Shown here piece after piece: positions 1 to 13,301 of a stretch of DNA of 64,000 nucleotides. Position numbers and translations under genes: made by a program. Positions within the stretch are counted from its first letter, which is position 1; every line of letters begins with the position of its first letter. Below the pieces are notes generated by a model that was not told where the DNA came from, searched no databases, and worked only from the letters and a program-made list of their open reading frames with translations. This stretch comes from Lingula anatina. Lineage: Eukaryota; Brachiopoda; Lingulata; Lingulida; Lingulidae. The DNA is taken from NCBI RefSeq assembly GCF_001039355.2, contig NW_019775070.1, positions 359,585-423,584 of the forward strand. The letters are read 5' to 3'.

Positions 1-193
1 AATGAGCTGAACTAAACTGAAGATAATAATTATTACCCTTATTGATGCTTCTAAGTTGTTGGCTTGAAATTATAACTTACATTAAAGATAGCTTGAATAT
101 TGGGATATAGGGCAGTTATGGAATTTATTCAAATATGATAATTTGACTTCAGAAGGACACACTTACTATTTTTTAGCCATCATTTAATTCCAG

Positions 194-3100
194 GACCAGT
201 TCCAAAAAATGCTGGAAGTTCAAAGCAACCTGGTTGGTGGATTTGAGGTCATCAAACCAGGTCGGGTGCTACTAAAACAAGGAACCCTGGAAAAACTTTC
301 ACGGAAAGTGTTGCAGCCCAGGATGTTCTTTCTGTTCAATGACGTGCTTCTGTATACCACCCCTACTTCTACTGGGAGTTTTAGACTTAACCATGTCTTA
401 CCACTCACAGGGATGAAGGTAATGATTAACTAGATCATTATCACAACTCAATTTTGTGTTCTTTTGAAGATTTGTCAGTAACTGTAATAAATAAACACTG
501 CTTGGCCTTTTGTAAATAACTTCACTTGCTGTTCAGTCAACAGCTGGCAACATTGTCACTAGTCTTAGTGATTAACAGAACAAAGAAAATTTTAAAGAGA
601 AATGAGCTGTAGAAGTTCACCAGTAATTTTTCTTGATACTTGGCCTTTCTACTAGTACACACTGGAATTTGTAGACGGGTGTGTTAAGTTCAGTTGGAAA
701 GCCTTCATAAATTCTGTGCATGCTCTCATTTATCACCTTATTGTTGGGAAAGGCAGAGGAATAAAAAGTTCAGTTTTATGTTCTATAGAGCTACAGAAGC
801 ATGTTTGCCTTAGGCTGCTATTCAGTGGAACTCTGTTTAGAGGCAAAATCAGTGCAAAAAATGGTACATCTATGTTAAAGCATGTGTCTCATATTTGATT
901 TACTGAGATAAACTCTACACCAATAGATTAATTGCCATAAGAATATACCCAACTCTTATGTTTCCTTGCTTCCTAGGTGTCTCAGCCAGCCCAAGATGAC
1001 TTCCAAAATGAGTTCAGCATCATTTCAGTTCATAGGTCTGTCACTGTGTCTGCCAGGTAGGTGGTGCTTTTATACAAGATAGGACACATAAATGATATTT
1101 ACAAGAATTTGATATAATATTTAAAAAGGTAAAACTAGTCCAAATGAGTTGGTGCCTCAATGAGTAACAAGTCTGGATACTAGATATTTATATTTAATTG
1201 ATGTGATTTAAAATCATAATTGTATTTCTTTTTTTAAAATGAATTTTGCATCCATTCTTTTTAAAATTTTCTCCTTGGGCCAATGTATGATGTATGATTT
1301 AAGAATCTGAATAAATATACTACAGTAACTACTACTACCACTACTATAATGGGTTCAAGTTCACACTTACGTTTATTGAATCAGTCAGTTTAAACAAGTG
1401 GCATGCATTGTTTAAGGTGTTTATTGCTTTTGATCATGAAATATTGTCTTGATATTTACATTAGCACATCTGATGAAAGAGATGAGTGGCTGAAGGCACT
1501 GCAGACAGCCATCTCTGATGTGATGTCTAAGAAGAAAAGTTTTGATGTCCAAATGCTATTAAAAGAGGTAGGGCACTGACCAGCAATTAAGACATTTGAT
1601 TCTAGGGGGAATTCTTACCACTGCTGTAACATTTTTGTTTCGCACACAAAAATCATTTTCTATAACTTTTGAAAAGAATGTTGCCTCTTATCTTTTTTAA
1701 CCGTTTGATTCAATTGTGTGACTTAAAGGGTATATAATGATGACGGTCTTAAAGACCATCATTCTTACAGTAATACATGCATATAATATTTAATATTGTG
1801 CCTTGCAGACGTCCTATGACAAAGATTTCATCTTGGGGTCTACAGCACCCGTGTGGATCCCAGACTCCAGGGTGAGCATGTGCGCTCTGTGTACCACAGA
1901 GTTTACTGTGACATTCAGGAGACATCACTGTAGAGCCTGTGGGAAGGTAGGTGGTGTGACTACAGGGTGAGCATTTTCACCCTGTATGTCACAATTCATG
2001 TTTACATTTGGGAGGCACCACAGTACTGCATGTAGCTGAGAAGGCACCCACATTTGATTTAGTGGATTTTTTTTCTTTGATGTAATGATCCCCTCAGCAA
2101 CTTCAGATATTTCTTACATTTGAACAGTTGCTTGTATTCTTATCTGTTTGAAACTTTTCCATTTTGTAATTATTTTGACAAGTTATGATAATTTTTGATT
2201 ATAGCTTTAATGGCAGATTTTTTATTAAAAAAAAAGAAATTCAAAATTCTTCAGTGAGGTAATGGTTATTTTACAGGAGATGTTTACATTTTTTTTATAT
2301 ATTTATCATTTTATTTTTGGTAAATTCAAAATAATTGGTCTGTTTTCAGATTGTGTGCTCCAACTGCTCAGATAACAAAGCTCCACTAAGCTACATGGAT
2401 AACAAGTCTGCCAGAGTTTGTGATGTCTGCTTTGGGAGACTTGAAAAAGGTATGAAGTTATATCATTAAACTGTGGTCACTGTAGCTTTAGAACAGCAGT
2501 TAAAATGTCTAGGTTATGGCTGTACTTAGTCTAGTAAAATTTAACATTAGCCAGTTTAAATGGGTTAAATGGATAGTTCTGCTAGTAGCAGCTTTATAAA
2601 ATAAATGTGATATACTCAGACCATACAATATTAAATACTGTAACCTCAAAATATGATATCTGTTTTGATATATTTGAAAATGTCAAGCAAACAAACTGGT
2701 TTTGTTTTGCATTATTATATAACATATTTCCATATGATACACATATAGTAGTGCCTTACAAAAATTATATAAATTCATTCTACATAATATATGTACAGTT
2801 GTAATTAACATTTATTTATATAAATTACCTGTGTTTTGACTACATAGAATTTGGGGAGGTGTCAAAGTATATACCCCCTCAATCTGGAGCTGCTGAGCAA
2901 GATGGCCAACTGGCAATTCACCCATCAAAAGTCAGCATCAAAGAACGCTTCTCAAAGAGCGTCCGAAACAGCAAGTGGTTGGGGTCAAGGAAAAGTCGTC
3001 CATCGGTACTGCAGGAGGTAATTACAGTACAATAGCACAGTAACAGTGATACATTGTTGCAATGTTTTTTTATTTTCAGTGTCAAGCCTGAAAAGCAAAT

Positions 3101-6100
3101 TTGTGAAAAGTTTCAAAAACCGAAGTTCGTTGACCGTAAGACCAAAGGTTTTGAAGGAGGTATTCATAGTGCATGAAATATTTTATCTCCCATTTCGAAT
3201 CCTTGCTAGTTTTCTTTATTTCTTTATTTTTCGCTTGGTCACAATAGAATAGGCCATCCAAAAAATATTTTAACTGCCAGAGAATGTACAGAAAGTCCAG
3301 ATATACATTTGTATGTCACTACTGTGTAACATATTCATAAAGATGGCAGCTTTATTGTAAAATATATTAGTGCAACAAACTTTAGGATATTAAACATGTC
3401 AGTTTACATTTGGCTGTTGCCTTCCTTCCAAAGAAATATTTTTTCATGAGTATTTCTACCTTTGAAAGTTTTATTTGAATTTTTTGCACCTTTGAAAGTT
3501 TTATTTGAATTTTTTGTTTTGCCTTACTTGTCTAGCATTTTCCAGTGTCTTCTTCACCAGCATTGCCCAGCATTTATAGTGTTTAACACCTGCAAATTAA
3601 CCTGCATGAATAGAGGATAATACAAAAGTGGCTTAGCAGTGATAACTGCAACTTTAACCTTTATTTGTTAGCACTGAAACTGTAGTTACCTGTGCTATCT
3701 TAAAAATGAATATTTGTTACCTTGAACTACTTTGAATTCCTATTACACTTTCGGCAGATGGATTTAAGTTACTAAGTCCTGTCTAGCCATGTGGTCCAAC
3801 TGTCTTTCATTTCATGAATATGCCACATGTCTTGTGCTGCATTCAGGACAGTGGATTAACTAGTCCACGGGTAGAACCCGCGACCCACTATAAAGCTTGC
3901 CATCTAATCGCTAATATACTCTGAATAGATTTCCCATGGGGAAGTTTTCTCTGTTCTGAATGCAGCCTTATGGGCCATTCAGAATAGAAAATCCAAGTAT
4001 CAACTCCGCCTCTCACATGCCTCCCCCACGCACTGTCCCTGCAGGGGCATAGTAATTAAATCTGGGCTCCATTCACCTGGACATGTTTGGTAGCGTGTGA
4101 GACACCATTACAGGATTAAGTGGTCTTCCTTTCATGTAGGGTCTGCCATATTTGATCCTTGGACCAGTTGATACTAGGATCTTCTATTCTGAATGGTCCC
4201 TTAGTGTAACTGTAACCATAATGTCTTGACCATAATATTTGTTCATGTTTAACCTTGGCTCTTGGCTTTGACCTAATTAAATTGCTATATTTAGGTCCAT
4301 GCTAATGACCAGGGTTCAGAAATGAGTGGCTACCTCAAGGTATGGAAAGCCAAGAAGTGGAAGAAGCTATGGTTTGTCATTAAGGATAAAGTGCTGTACA
4401 CATATAAAGCCAGTGAGGTTTGTGAAATGTTTGTACTTTTGAAAATTATGCAAATAGACCCTCTTTATCAAAATAGAATGAGAGTAAATGTTGCTTTTGC
4501 AAAGAAATTTATAAAATTTAAATTTGACTTTAACCTGTAAATTTCCTTAGGGGTAGGTTTTTTGGAAAGGCAGTATTTGATATAATTTTGATTGGGAACT
4601 CAGAAATTAAAAAAAAAATGATTGGGAAAGCACGTTTGGATTCTGTGTTTAAGATAATTGTATGATGTCAAGATGACATTAAGCATCAAGGGAAATTTCA
4701 AAAGTGCCTTTAAATCTGTATAATGACCTGTTTCTCTAAGATAGATGGAGAGTTAAAGACAAAGATTAGAAAATTGACAAAAAAGTAAAGAGAATTATAG
4801 ATAATTATTGTATTAATTTTGTACTGATTGTATCAGTTTTTCTTGCCATTAGGGATTAAAGGGTTCTCATTCTAAAAAAAGTGTTTTTTAACATTGGATA
4901 CTCTTTGGCAAATCTAGGAGAGAGATCTCAAATTTTGAGTGAGAATTTTTTGACTGATATAATATATGCATGTTTTTTGTATGTGTTGCAGGACATGGCA
5001 GCTGTAGAGAGCACCCCACTCCTGGGTTATGATGTAGAAAAGGCCACCGAGGTAAGAGCAATGATTATATAATTACACAACAGAAAGGCACACTCACAAC
5101 AGTCTTACATAGATCAGATATAATATAGGTAACATCATAATCAGACCAGGTGCTTTATATTGAACTTAAGGCCACATTCACAACAGCGAATTAACAGATC
5201 GGCAGATTAAATATGGAGACCCACTTACAAGCTTGCTGCATTGCGCCCTTATAGACACTGAATAGATTCCCTGCAGGGATTACTCTACAACCATTCATGG
5301 GGCGGCCATATTCAATCTGCTATTCTGTTAGTCCAATGTGTGATGTGGCCTAAGATTAAAAACAAAATGAGGGTTTCTATGGGATTATGTTTTTGTGTTG
5401 ACATACTGTAAGTACAGGGAGGCACTAGGAGGTACGGTGTGAACCTTACTTGTGTCATTTACTATCTAGATCTATGAACTGGATTTATCGTTGTTAGACA
5501 TAGCACAGTCATAAAACACACCAGGTCCTGTCTGATACGTGGGTTATATGGGTGCATTTGGAAAAATTGGGGGCTCATTAGTACGTAAGTTTTAATGTTT
5601 TTTTCTTTGTTTAAATTTAATAACTTAAAATGTCATTTATCTGAAGATTTAGTTTTTCTTAATGTTTTAATGTTTTTGTTATAAGGTGAATTGTCATGGT
5701 CTGAATTTTATTGTTTTGCAACATTTTTATCTCAGTTAAGAGACATAAGAAGCTATTGCTGTAGAAAGCGTTTTTTCTTAAAGCAGAAGGCTGTAAAATA
5801 AAATGAATTTTAGTCTACTTATTAAAAAGACAATTTGAAAGCAAGATCTTTATTTTTTTTTAAATTTTATACCTTATATTTATGTACCTTTAAACTGATA
5901 AAAATCTGTTGAGACTCAGCTTTGCAGTTTATAATGCAAACATTTCATTAAGTGCCCTCTTTTGTATGTCATTTTAGACCATAACTATTTCTGTTTGAGT
6001 AACTGCAACAAAATGAGCACTCAAACAATCTGTAGTCTGTTTTATTTGTAAAATTTCTCTAGTGGATCCAGAATATCAAGAAAATGAGTTTGTTTTCAGA

Positions 6101-7546
6101 GGGAATGTTTACCCATGCCAACCCAACAGCCAAAGAATAATTGTGGAAATTGAAATAATTTTTTATATCATGGTTATGAGGGTCTATCTCTCTTTTTTGT
6201 GAAGTTTGGGGGAGGGGGAGAGCTGGATATGCAAATTATTTTGGAAAATTGGAGTGGCCACCATTTATGGATTGCCCAATGGGATATTTATCAGCTCTAA
6301 ATACTCCTCTTATATGCCCCTGGTTACCTCATGTAGACAAGGAATATTAATACATACACAACACAGTTATAGCAATCATAAAAATGCCATTGTCATGTAA
6401 TACACGATTCTGCACAGTTAACATCATGCACCTTAATGCTGTCTGCAGACATAACATTGTGATGAGTTTATTAGGTACATGAGAAATCTACAATCAAATT
6501 CCCATCAGTGAGTGATAAGCTGCAATGCAGACTTTCATACATAGTTACATTAACCACATTATACATTTATATAAAGTGTTACAGTCTAAGGTATTTAGGA
6601 GTGTTCATATTAACGAATAAGATATCATATATACATTTGACTCAATATGCATGTTCATATGACAAAGCAGATAAAGCCACTGAAAGATTTTTGTAACTGC
6701 AGGTAATATGCTTTTGACAGGTGTTACAGAAAAGCCCTATACTAACTTTCTTTGATATTTTATCAATCTGCACATCAAAGTTACTTGCCATTTGAATGGC
6801 AGCACTATTTAAAACAAAACTTATTGTCAATTTAAAAAAATGAACTGCATTTTGATCAGTCAGTTTTTATATTTTGTTTGTAGTTTGAAGGACTAGAGTT
6901 TTCTTTTTTATTATATATAGTGTTTACAATTTGACAAACAAGTATGTGTCTAACAATATTAAGATAAATACAGTGACTGTCTGTAACAGTAGATCTAGAT
7001 TATGGTACCACTCCTTGTTCAGTTATTTTCAGTTCTTTGATGATTCTCATTCTTCTCTTTCTTGTACCTTTAAGGATAAGATTGAGCTTTCTGTTATATA
7101 GATATATACATGTTTCACTCCTTGTTTTATTATTTCATTCCTTGTTTTATTATTTCCAGTACTTTGAAGGTGTAGAGCCCAGTTTGCTGTTCTCAATAAC
7201 ACATCAGGGAAGACAACCAATGACCTTCAGAACAGAGGCGCCATCTGCCAGAGACAAGTGAGTACACAGACCTCATAATAAAAGAACATACTGTACAAAA
7301 GAAAAGTGCAGATTTTATTTATTGGTGAATCTAGTCAGTTTATGATTAGTTACAAATGTGAGTTGGTATGAAAGTGTAAATAACTGCAAAGGGGACTGCA
7401 CACACATGCACGCACACACAAACATGCATACACACACTATGAGTACATTCCTTACTGAAATTAAGACATACTTTATACCTTGTAATGTCAATTACAATCT
7501 CATTTCCAGGTGGGTCAGCGTCACAAGAGATGCCACAATGCCGTAG
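194..7546 (+). CDS. FGD: FGD5/FGD6-like FYVE, RhoGEF and PH domain protein (3' part)
   Basis: Exons read by eye: 194-418, 977-1056, 1465-1567, 1809-1946, 2350-2449, then 2848-3017 or 3080-3159, 4295-4417, 4992-5051, 7160-7257, 7510-7546 (TAG stop). All phases agree; about 377 codons lie in the window. The start and the DH (RhoGEF) domain lie upstream of base 1. The first exon enters PH1 (GFEVIKPGR, LSRKVLQPRMFFLFND), whose spacing is closest to FGD5/FGD6. Exons 4-5 encode a FYVE finger: WIPD, CALC, the basic RRHHCRACG motif, CSNC, and RVCDVC. The last exons encode PH2 (MSGYLKVWKAKKWKKLWFVI to a short tail ending DATMP). FGD proteins activate Cdc42 and bind phosphoinositides at membranes; that role is known for the family, not seen here. 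The ~2.1 kb intron 5052-7159 holds a MITE. The choice between FGD5 and FGD6 is uncertain. Confidence 0.9.
2848..3017 (+). other. FGD alternative exon A (between FYVE and PH2)
   Basis: This exon begins in phase 1 after tacatag and ends in phase 0 at GAG before gtaatt. It encodes a linker ending in a basic/Ser stretch (VSIKERFSKSVRNS) and RPSVLQE. It joins in frame from the exon at 2350-2449 to the exon at 4295. It cannot join in frame to the exon at 3080-3159. Confidence 0.75.
3080..3159 (+). other. FGD alternative exon B, apparently mutually exclusive with exon A
   Basis: The acceptor tattttcag and the donor gtattc flank an 80-nt exon that also starts in phase 1 and ends in phase 0. It encodes SSLKSKFVKSFKNRSS and then RPKVLKE, visibly similar to the end of exon A. 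Only 62 nt separate the two exons, which is very short for a spliced intron. Splicing A to B would also shift the frame. Use of one or the other is the simplest reading. Confidence 0.7.
3460..3518. repeat. 30-bp direct duplication in FGD intron
   Basis: A unit beginning cctttgaaagttttatttga is present twice in tandem. Confidence 0.85.
3836..3966. mobile_element. MITE-like element 1
   Basis: Terminal inverted repeats of about 16 bp (gctgcattcaggacag at the left, ctgttctgaatgcagc at the right) bound 131 bp. The interior resembles that of the element at 5170-5350 (gacccact...aagcttgc, ctgaatagatt). No clear target duplication is seen, because it abuts the next element. Confidence 0.6.
3971..4200. 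mobile_element. MITE 2, PIF/Harbinger-like, TTA target duplication
   Basis: Inverted termini of about 34 bp match with few differences: gggccattcagaatagaa at the left, and the reverse complement of ttctattctgaatggtccc at the right, continuing into agtatcaact and its mirror. TTA flanks both sides (3968-3970 and 4201-4203). There is no coding capacity. TWA target duplications and GGGCC-type ends suggest a non-autonomous PIF/Harbinger relative; the family assignment is inferred. Confidence 0.8.
5170..5350. mobile_element. MITE 3, PIF/Harbinger-like, TAA target duplication
   Basis: This 181-bp element has imperfect inverted ends of about 47 bp. The left end starts GGCCACATTCACAACAG and runs to gcagattaaatatgg; the right end mirrors it. 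It is flanked by TAA on both sides (5167-5169, 5351-5353). It lies in the long FGD intron and is non-coding. Confidence 0.8.
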
Positions 7547-8138
7547 GTCAGTTACAATTACTGGGTAATAGGAGCCCAATAATATGAACAAAATATTATT
7601 ACAAGAAACTTTTCAGCACAAGTGAGACGGGAGTTTATTGTTTACCTCATGCCAGCCAGGAGACAGGCAGTTGTTGGAAGCAGTCCTTGAACTTTGTCAT
7701 GTTGATGCAGAATGTTTGGTTCATTGTGTTGAAACATCTCTCATCTAACACAATGAAGCATTCAGTGTCTCAACCGAAACATGGTGACTCCTTAGTCCAA
7801 GTCTGGAGACAGAACTTATGGCTATGACATGTGTAATACTTGAAGGAAAAAATAAGAGTTACTGTTCAGTGTTGGTGGCATCTACTTCTGTTGATGTACA
7901 AATAAGATTTTCATTCAAGACCTTGAGGAAGGTGGCGTGACCTAACATACCCATGAAATTTTAATAAGAAAATCAGATGAGAGAAGCAGTGCCCTTGAAA
8001 TTATAATGGGAGAAACAGATATCATGTTTTTGCTTGTTTTATTCATTAAGCAATGTATCCTTCCCCCATATTTTTCCCCGCAGCAGAATACTTGATTAAC
8101 AATAAGATCAAAAGGTAAAGATAACAAGCAGATTGAGA

Positions 8139-8394
8139 TCAAAGTGAGAGTGAATTTTGGATTTTAGATATATTTATGAATTCTTCCCAGGCAAGTTCAT
8201 TGTGTACAGGAGATTTTACACGAAAGTGAATATATGAGCAAATATGGTTTACAAGACGAAGTGGATCAAAAATCCAAGGGTGCCTTTTGCATACCCCTCT
8301 TAAATTGGCCCACCTGGGACCTAAAAATACAAGCTGGTCTTGCAACTTGGGGATGATTTCCACTAAAACTTCTTGAAAGTGTGCCCACACAAGC
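8139..8394 (-). pseudogene. Unrecognised exon-like ORF, possible gene remnant
   Basis: On the minus strand a good splice acceptor (cttacag, ending at 8395) is followed by 84 codons to a TGA stop at 8139-8141. The peptide has a non-random look, with aromatic and hydrophobic clusters such as WAHFQEVLVEIIPKLQDQL and KRHPWIFDPLRLVNHICSYI. I do not recognise it. No upstream partner exon or intact gene is visible nearby. It could be the decayed last exon of a gene or retrocopy, or chance. Confidence 0.25.
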
Positions 8395-11300
8395 CTGTAA
8401 GAAATTAAGATATGCTTTTAGAAGTTACTGTAATTTAGAATTACATTTCCCAGGCTTGTGAAAAAGCAATATTGATAATTATTGTGATAATGCGCAACAG
8501 TTTTGCAAGACTGATGTTTCTGATTATCAGGTGCCACTGAAACATTTAAAAGAAATATAAATTATTTTTTCTATTAATATCTCAAAATTTTTGATAGTCT
8601 TGTATTCATGAAGTTGAACAGACCTTATCAAGAAGTCAGCAATACTCACAGAAACTGATGTTATATAATTATAGCCACTGAAAATGTCTAATTTGTTTAA
8701 GATCTGAAAAAGTGAATGCAACAGGGTGACATGTTTGTGTTTGTGATGAAGATAATGTTTTGAGTGGTTTGAAAAATGCCTGGCAATGGAAAGATCATAT
8801 AAATTGATTAATTAAAATGTTAAGATATAATAACATTGCTATAATATTTAGGGAATGGGGATATTACCACATAAACATCTGTATGCAGTTATATTCCATT
8901 GTCACATTCCTAAGCAATGAGCATATGATTTTTATAAATGAAATGATTCCAGTTGCATTTTTACAATATGCTTTTTTCAAAACATTTAATTATCAATTAA
9001 AGAAAAATGAACTTGTTGCTGTATTGTTAAAAATGAAGACCATTCCTCTAATCTTTATTTTTGGAAAGAAAAAAAAAGCAGGTGCAGTATATTTTTAAGA
9101 TCATACTTAAAAGTATAATCTATATATCATTTTAAAATAACTGCTGTCTGATATAATGTGCATTATTATCTCTAATAGTCTTTGTAATAAACTCTATGTT
9201 TTATGGATGGCCTTACATAAGGGTCAGCTTCACTCGCTTAGACTGTCATCTTTCAGAATGTTGAATGTGCCAATTTAAATGTCATAAACAAGTAAAATTT
9301 TCACCTTCAAAAGGCAAGGGTGGCATTTGGCTTCTTGCCATGCATTATAATAGGGGAAGTTTGCCGAAGTGCTGTTGGAAATAGAAAGTTTTTTTTCAAG
9401 TATCATGGCTGCAGTGTTTTTGCTGTGCCTGACCCATGGAAAGATGCGTTGTTTACATGTTATTGTGCATTAGTTTAATGTAAGTTTTGGCCTGTGTTGT
9501 CATGCAGTTGTGAGATCTCCACAGGCAATGGCTAAAATATGCTTTGTGGTAGATATTTGGTAAATTAATAATTTATATTCTAATTCCAAGAATGTCCTTT
9601 GTAGCAAACATCATTTTGGCATGTTTCATGTTAATTCATTTTACACACACCATGTGTATATTTTCATAGCATAATTATTCTGGGCACACGGAATAATAAA
9701 TTTTCATTAAAAAATAGATTTTTTGCTATAAATGTTTTAATTGTCATGATGTTACAGTATAATGGAGCACATGAACACATTTCTTGCTTAGTAAATTTAC
9801 TTTTTTTTCAAAAGGGTGCTAAACATTGAACACTGTATTTACTGTACTGTATATTATGCTTAACCTAGTAATTTTTTTATCCAAACTGTTCAACTGTTAC
9901 TATTTATGAAGCCGAGATTGCTATTATAACTTTCTCTCAATTTATTTGTTTGTTTGATTTCTTCCAAAAAGGTGCTAAACTTTAAACGGTATATTATGCT
10001 TAAGTAATTTGATATAAAGACTTAGTTAGCTGCAGTTTTAGCTTTTTGTGTAGCAAGCAAAATTTTATGTAATTTACCTTGTGCTGGTATTACAGGTATT
10101 TACGGCTGATTCCTGCTTTTTTTCTTTTTTTTGGTGAAATTTAAGTATGGAATATTTTTGTGATTTGTCCATACTTCAAGCTAGTTTGCAGTATTACAGT
10201 TATGATTCATAGATTTAAGAAAAGAAAAAAAATATTGAAATTTATCAGCTAAAAACATTCTCTTCTGAAGCGTTAAGCTAGCCTGTTTATTTATTTATTT
10301 ATTTTTTCATTCAACAATTATATATAATTATTATTAAAATTTGATGACATGGGGCTGGTCCCCATATAATTACGGTATTTTATCAAACTTATTTATATCA
10401 AAATGTACATATGTTCCATATTTGATTACCTAAAGTGTGGCTTAATATTTTGAAAAAGCCTAACGTATATCATTATTGCATCAACAATGTTGGGTAAAAC
10501 AAATTAGATACTCTCATTAGAGCCGGATTGGATAATACATATTTAACATAACATTATTTCAAAAATTGAAATTTTCAATAACTTATCTAGTAGTCTATTA
10601 CTTTAAATAGCTTTCTTGATATCCTTAAGAAAATCACAGTGTATCTAAATCTGAATCAGTAAATGACAAAAATCTGCCAATATTTAGAAAATGTGTAATA
10701 TTTTCATTGCCAGAAGTGTGACCTCGGAAAGAAGTTTTAGAATGCCTCATTCACCTGGAGTTGAGTTGTCCAGTGGACCAATCAAAAATATCAACTTGAG
10801 TTGGTTAAACAAAGATTTTTCAATATTTTTATTTGAAATTGTGTAAACAATCTTAAGCTTTTGAAATTTGTTTCATATACTAGTATATTATTGTATCATC
10901 ACGCTGGGGTAGTTTGGCTATTTTTACTGATGATTTTAATTATGAATATTTGATATTTTGATGAAGTTGCTATTAATAAATGTCTTAAACCTGAAGTTAA
11001 TAAAACTTGGAGTTAAACTTTCAGATTACACGTTGTGACAACAAATTTATTTACAATACGTACAGTTAATATAAAATGCTTTCATTTCTGAGTAACTAAT
11101 AATTGTTATGATAATTGATTTTAGATATCATAATTAAATTTGCTTGATGCATACTTTTACTGAGGTTTTGAGAAATGTTACGAATCGGCTTTAAGTAGTA
11201 GCAGTTAGGGTTTTCATTAAAGATGTGCTGCATGGCTTGATTATTGAATTTAATTGACCAATAAAAAGTTTGTGTTGTTCTATTATATGTAACCTTGTTT

Positions 11301-11494
11301 TGCTCGGACAGTGAGAATTCTTTTGTGTGAAATGGGTACCATTTAAGTCAACTGATGTGCGTATCATTCCCCTCTTAAATAAAACAACAATGTAAAATTT
11401 CCCACAGCTATAAAACGGGCCTCAAAATCGATTTTTTAACAAGCTGTTAGAATGTGACAAGTATCTGATATATTTCCTGGGTGTCAAAGACTTA

Positions 11495-11709
11495 AACCCC
11501 ATTCCCACAGATTTTAGATCAATCTATCCCTGTGGGGAGTCTCACTAGATTACTGTCAGCTTAGCCTTCTTAAGCGTCTGTCCTGTCTACTAAAAGCTGT
11601 AAGGGGGTAATTAACTACCGTGCGAGCTCGGCTGACAGCAATTTAGCGTGAACCCCCAGGGAGTTAGGTCGATCTAGATGGCTCAATCTAAATCTATGGG
11701 AATGCACTC
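11495..11709. mobile_element. MITE 4, TTA-flanked
   Basis: The inverted ends are accccattcccacagatttt at the left and the reverse complement of aaatctatgggaatgcac at the right. TTA lies just outside each end (11492-11494, 11710-11712). The central block around gggggtaattaacta recurs in the opposite orientation near 25.38 kb, so this is a small family. Confidence 0.75.
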
Positions 11710-13248
11710 TTACATTATTCTGAGTCTGAATTGGTGTACCAACACCACAGGCACATAGAACTTATTACAATAAACACAGTACTTAAGTTATTCATAAAAA
11801 AATGTAGCCTACAGCCAATTTAAGAGGAAATACAACTTCTATGTGTCTAACCAAGGAATTATATAATAATTATTTATAATTGGATGATCTCACTTAGCAC
11901 TGAAAAAGTTTTTCATAAAAAAGATGAGTCTCAATGTTAATTCCATACTTTATTTGCAGTTACATGCAACAATATAACACTAAAATAATAAACTGGCTTA
12001 CATATTTACAACAACAAAAAAAAAAAAAACAAACTACAAATAATGAGATTATAAATACTGTAATGAATCGAGTCTGGAATGTCTTGAAACAGCGTGAAAA
12101 AATGATATAACAAACCATATAAAATGGTTGCCAAAAGTGGATAAAATAGTGATTAAAACATTATAAGAGATAAATTATTAAAGATAATTATGCACTGTGT
12201 GAGATTCTTGAAGCAGTACACTTGATTACTATTGAAGTTATATCCCTGACTTTAAAAGGAAAATTGTTAGCTCTGAAATTACTTTTCTAAAAAACACTTT
12301 TGGGGCTATAAATTCTCTCATCATCCTCAAGTTACTGTTGACTTTGGCCCAATAAGAACTTTAATTTAAATCACCTTGCAGACCTCAACTTTTTTTTATT
12401 AATATCACAATAAAAAATATTAAAGTTCAATGGTAATCTCCTCCAGTTAATCTCCAGTGTTTCATTTCTGAGCCAACTTGACACTCCTGTCATCAACGTT
12501 GTACACGTTACAAAAATAAAGATGTACGTCAGACCGGAGAAATGACATCACTTCTATTCCAAATTGTTCAAACGCATCTAAATTTGTCATTGGTTCAAGT
12601 CACAGTATTTTCTCTTCACTGTATAATAATACACTTGACATGACAAACTATATGAATTCATATCATAAACCATTTAATGTTACCGGACAGGATTCCAGAT
12701 ATCCTAGTAAAGGATACTCAACAAAATAAGAAACATGTTTACCCCTGAAAGATGTAGACTAAGGTGTGCGATGTAAAAAGAGGAATTCTTAGTAAAAGTC
12801 TTGTTTAGAAGCAGGATCCTTCCAAAAATCAGTGAATTATAAAAGAAACTTATTTGAACAGAACCAGGATAGTGGTGTTAGTGCCAGTTCAGTAGGTTAT
12901 ATTGTTAATGGAATTTGGTTGTGCAGAAGTTATTGCATACAAAAAAATGAACAGTATAAACATCTCCAAACTTTCATTTGCTGGTTAAAGCAGGCTTGCT
13001 TTTCAGATAGGGCTCTTCAACACTGAATGTTGCACTATTGTGAAAATAAACAAAGATATTTAGTAGAAACCTCTAGCCCGAAGATGAGATCCAATGAAAC
13101 TATTTTTCACACCTGAACATATATTACAGCTCAGTTATACAAGCTGACAACAATTCTTAAAGTCAAAACTTGCAGCAAATATCAGAATGTTACGGTTATG
13201 TAACAAACTGAAAATATTGTCAAAATGTCCCATTGAATGATAGAAAAT

Positions 13249-13251
<3 letters not shown>

Positions 13252-13299
<48 letters not shown>
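13252..13299. repeat. (TA)n microsatellite
   Basis: About 24 uninterrupted TA repeats. Open frames across it encode only Tyr-Ile repeats and are spurious. Confidence 0.97.
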
Positions 13300-13301
<2 letters not shown>

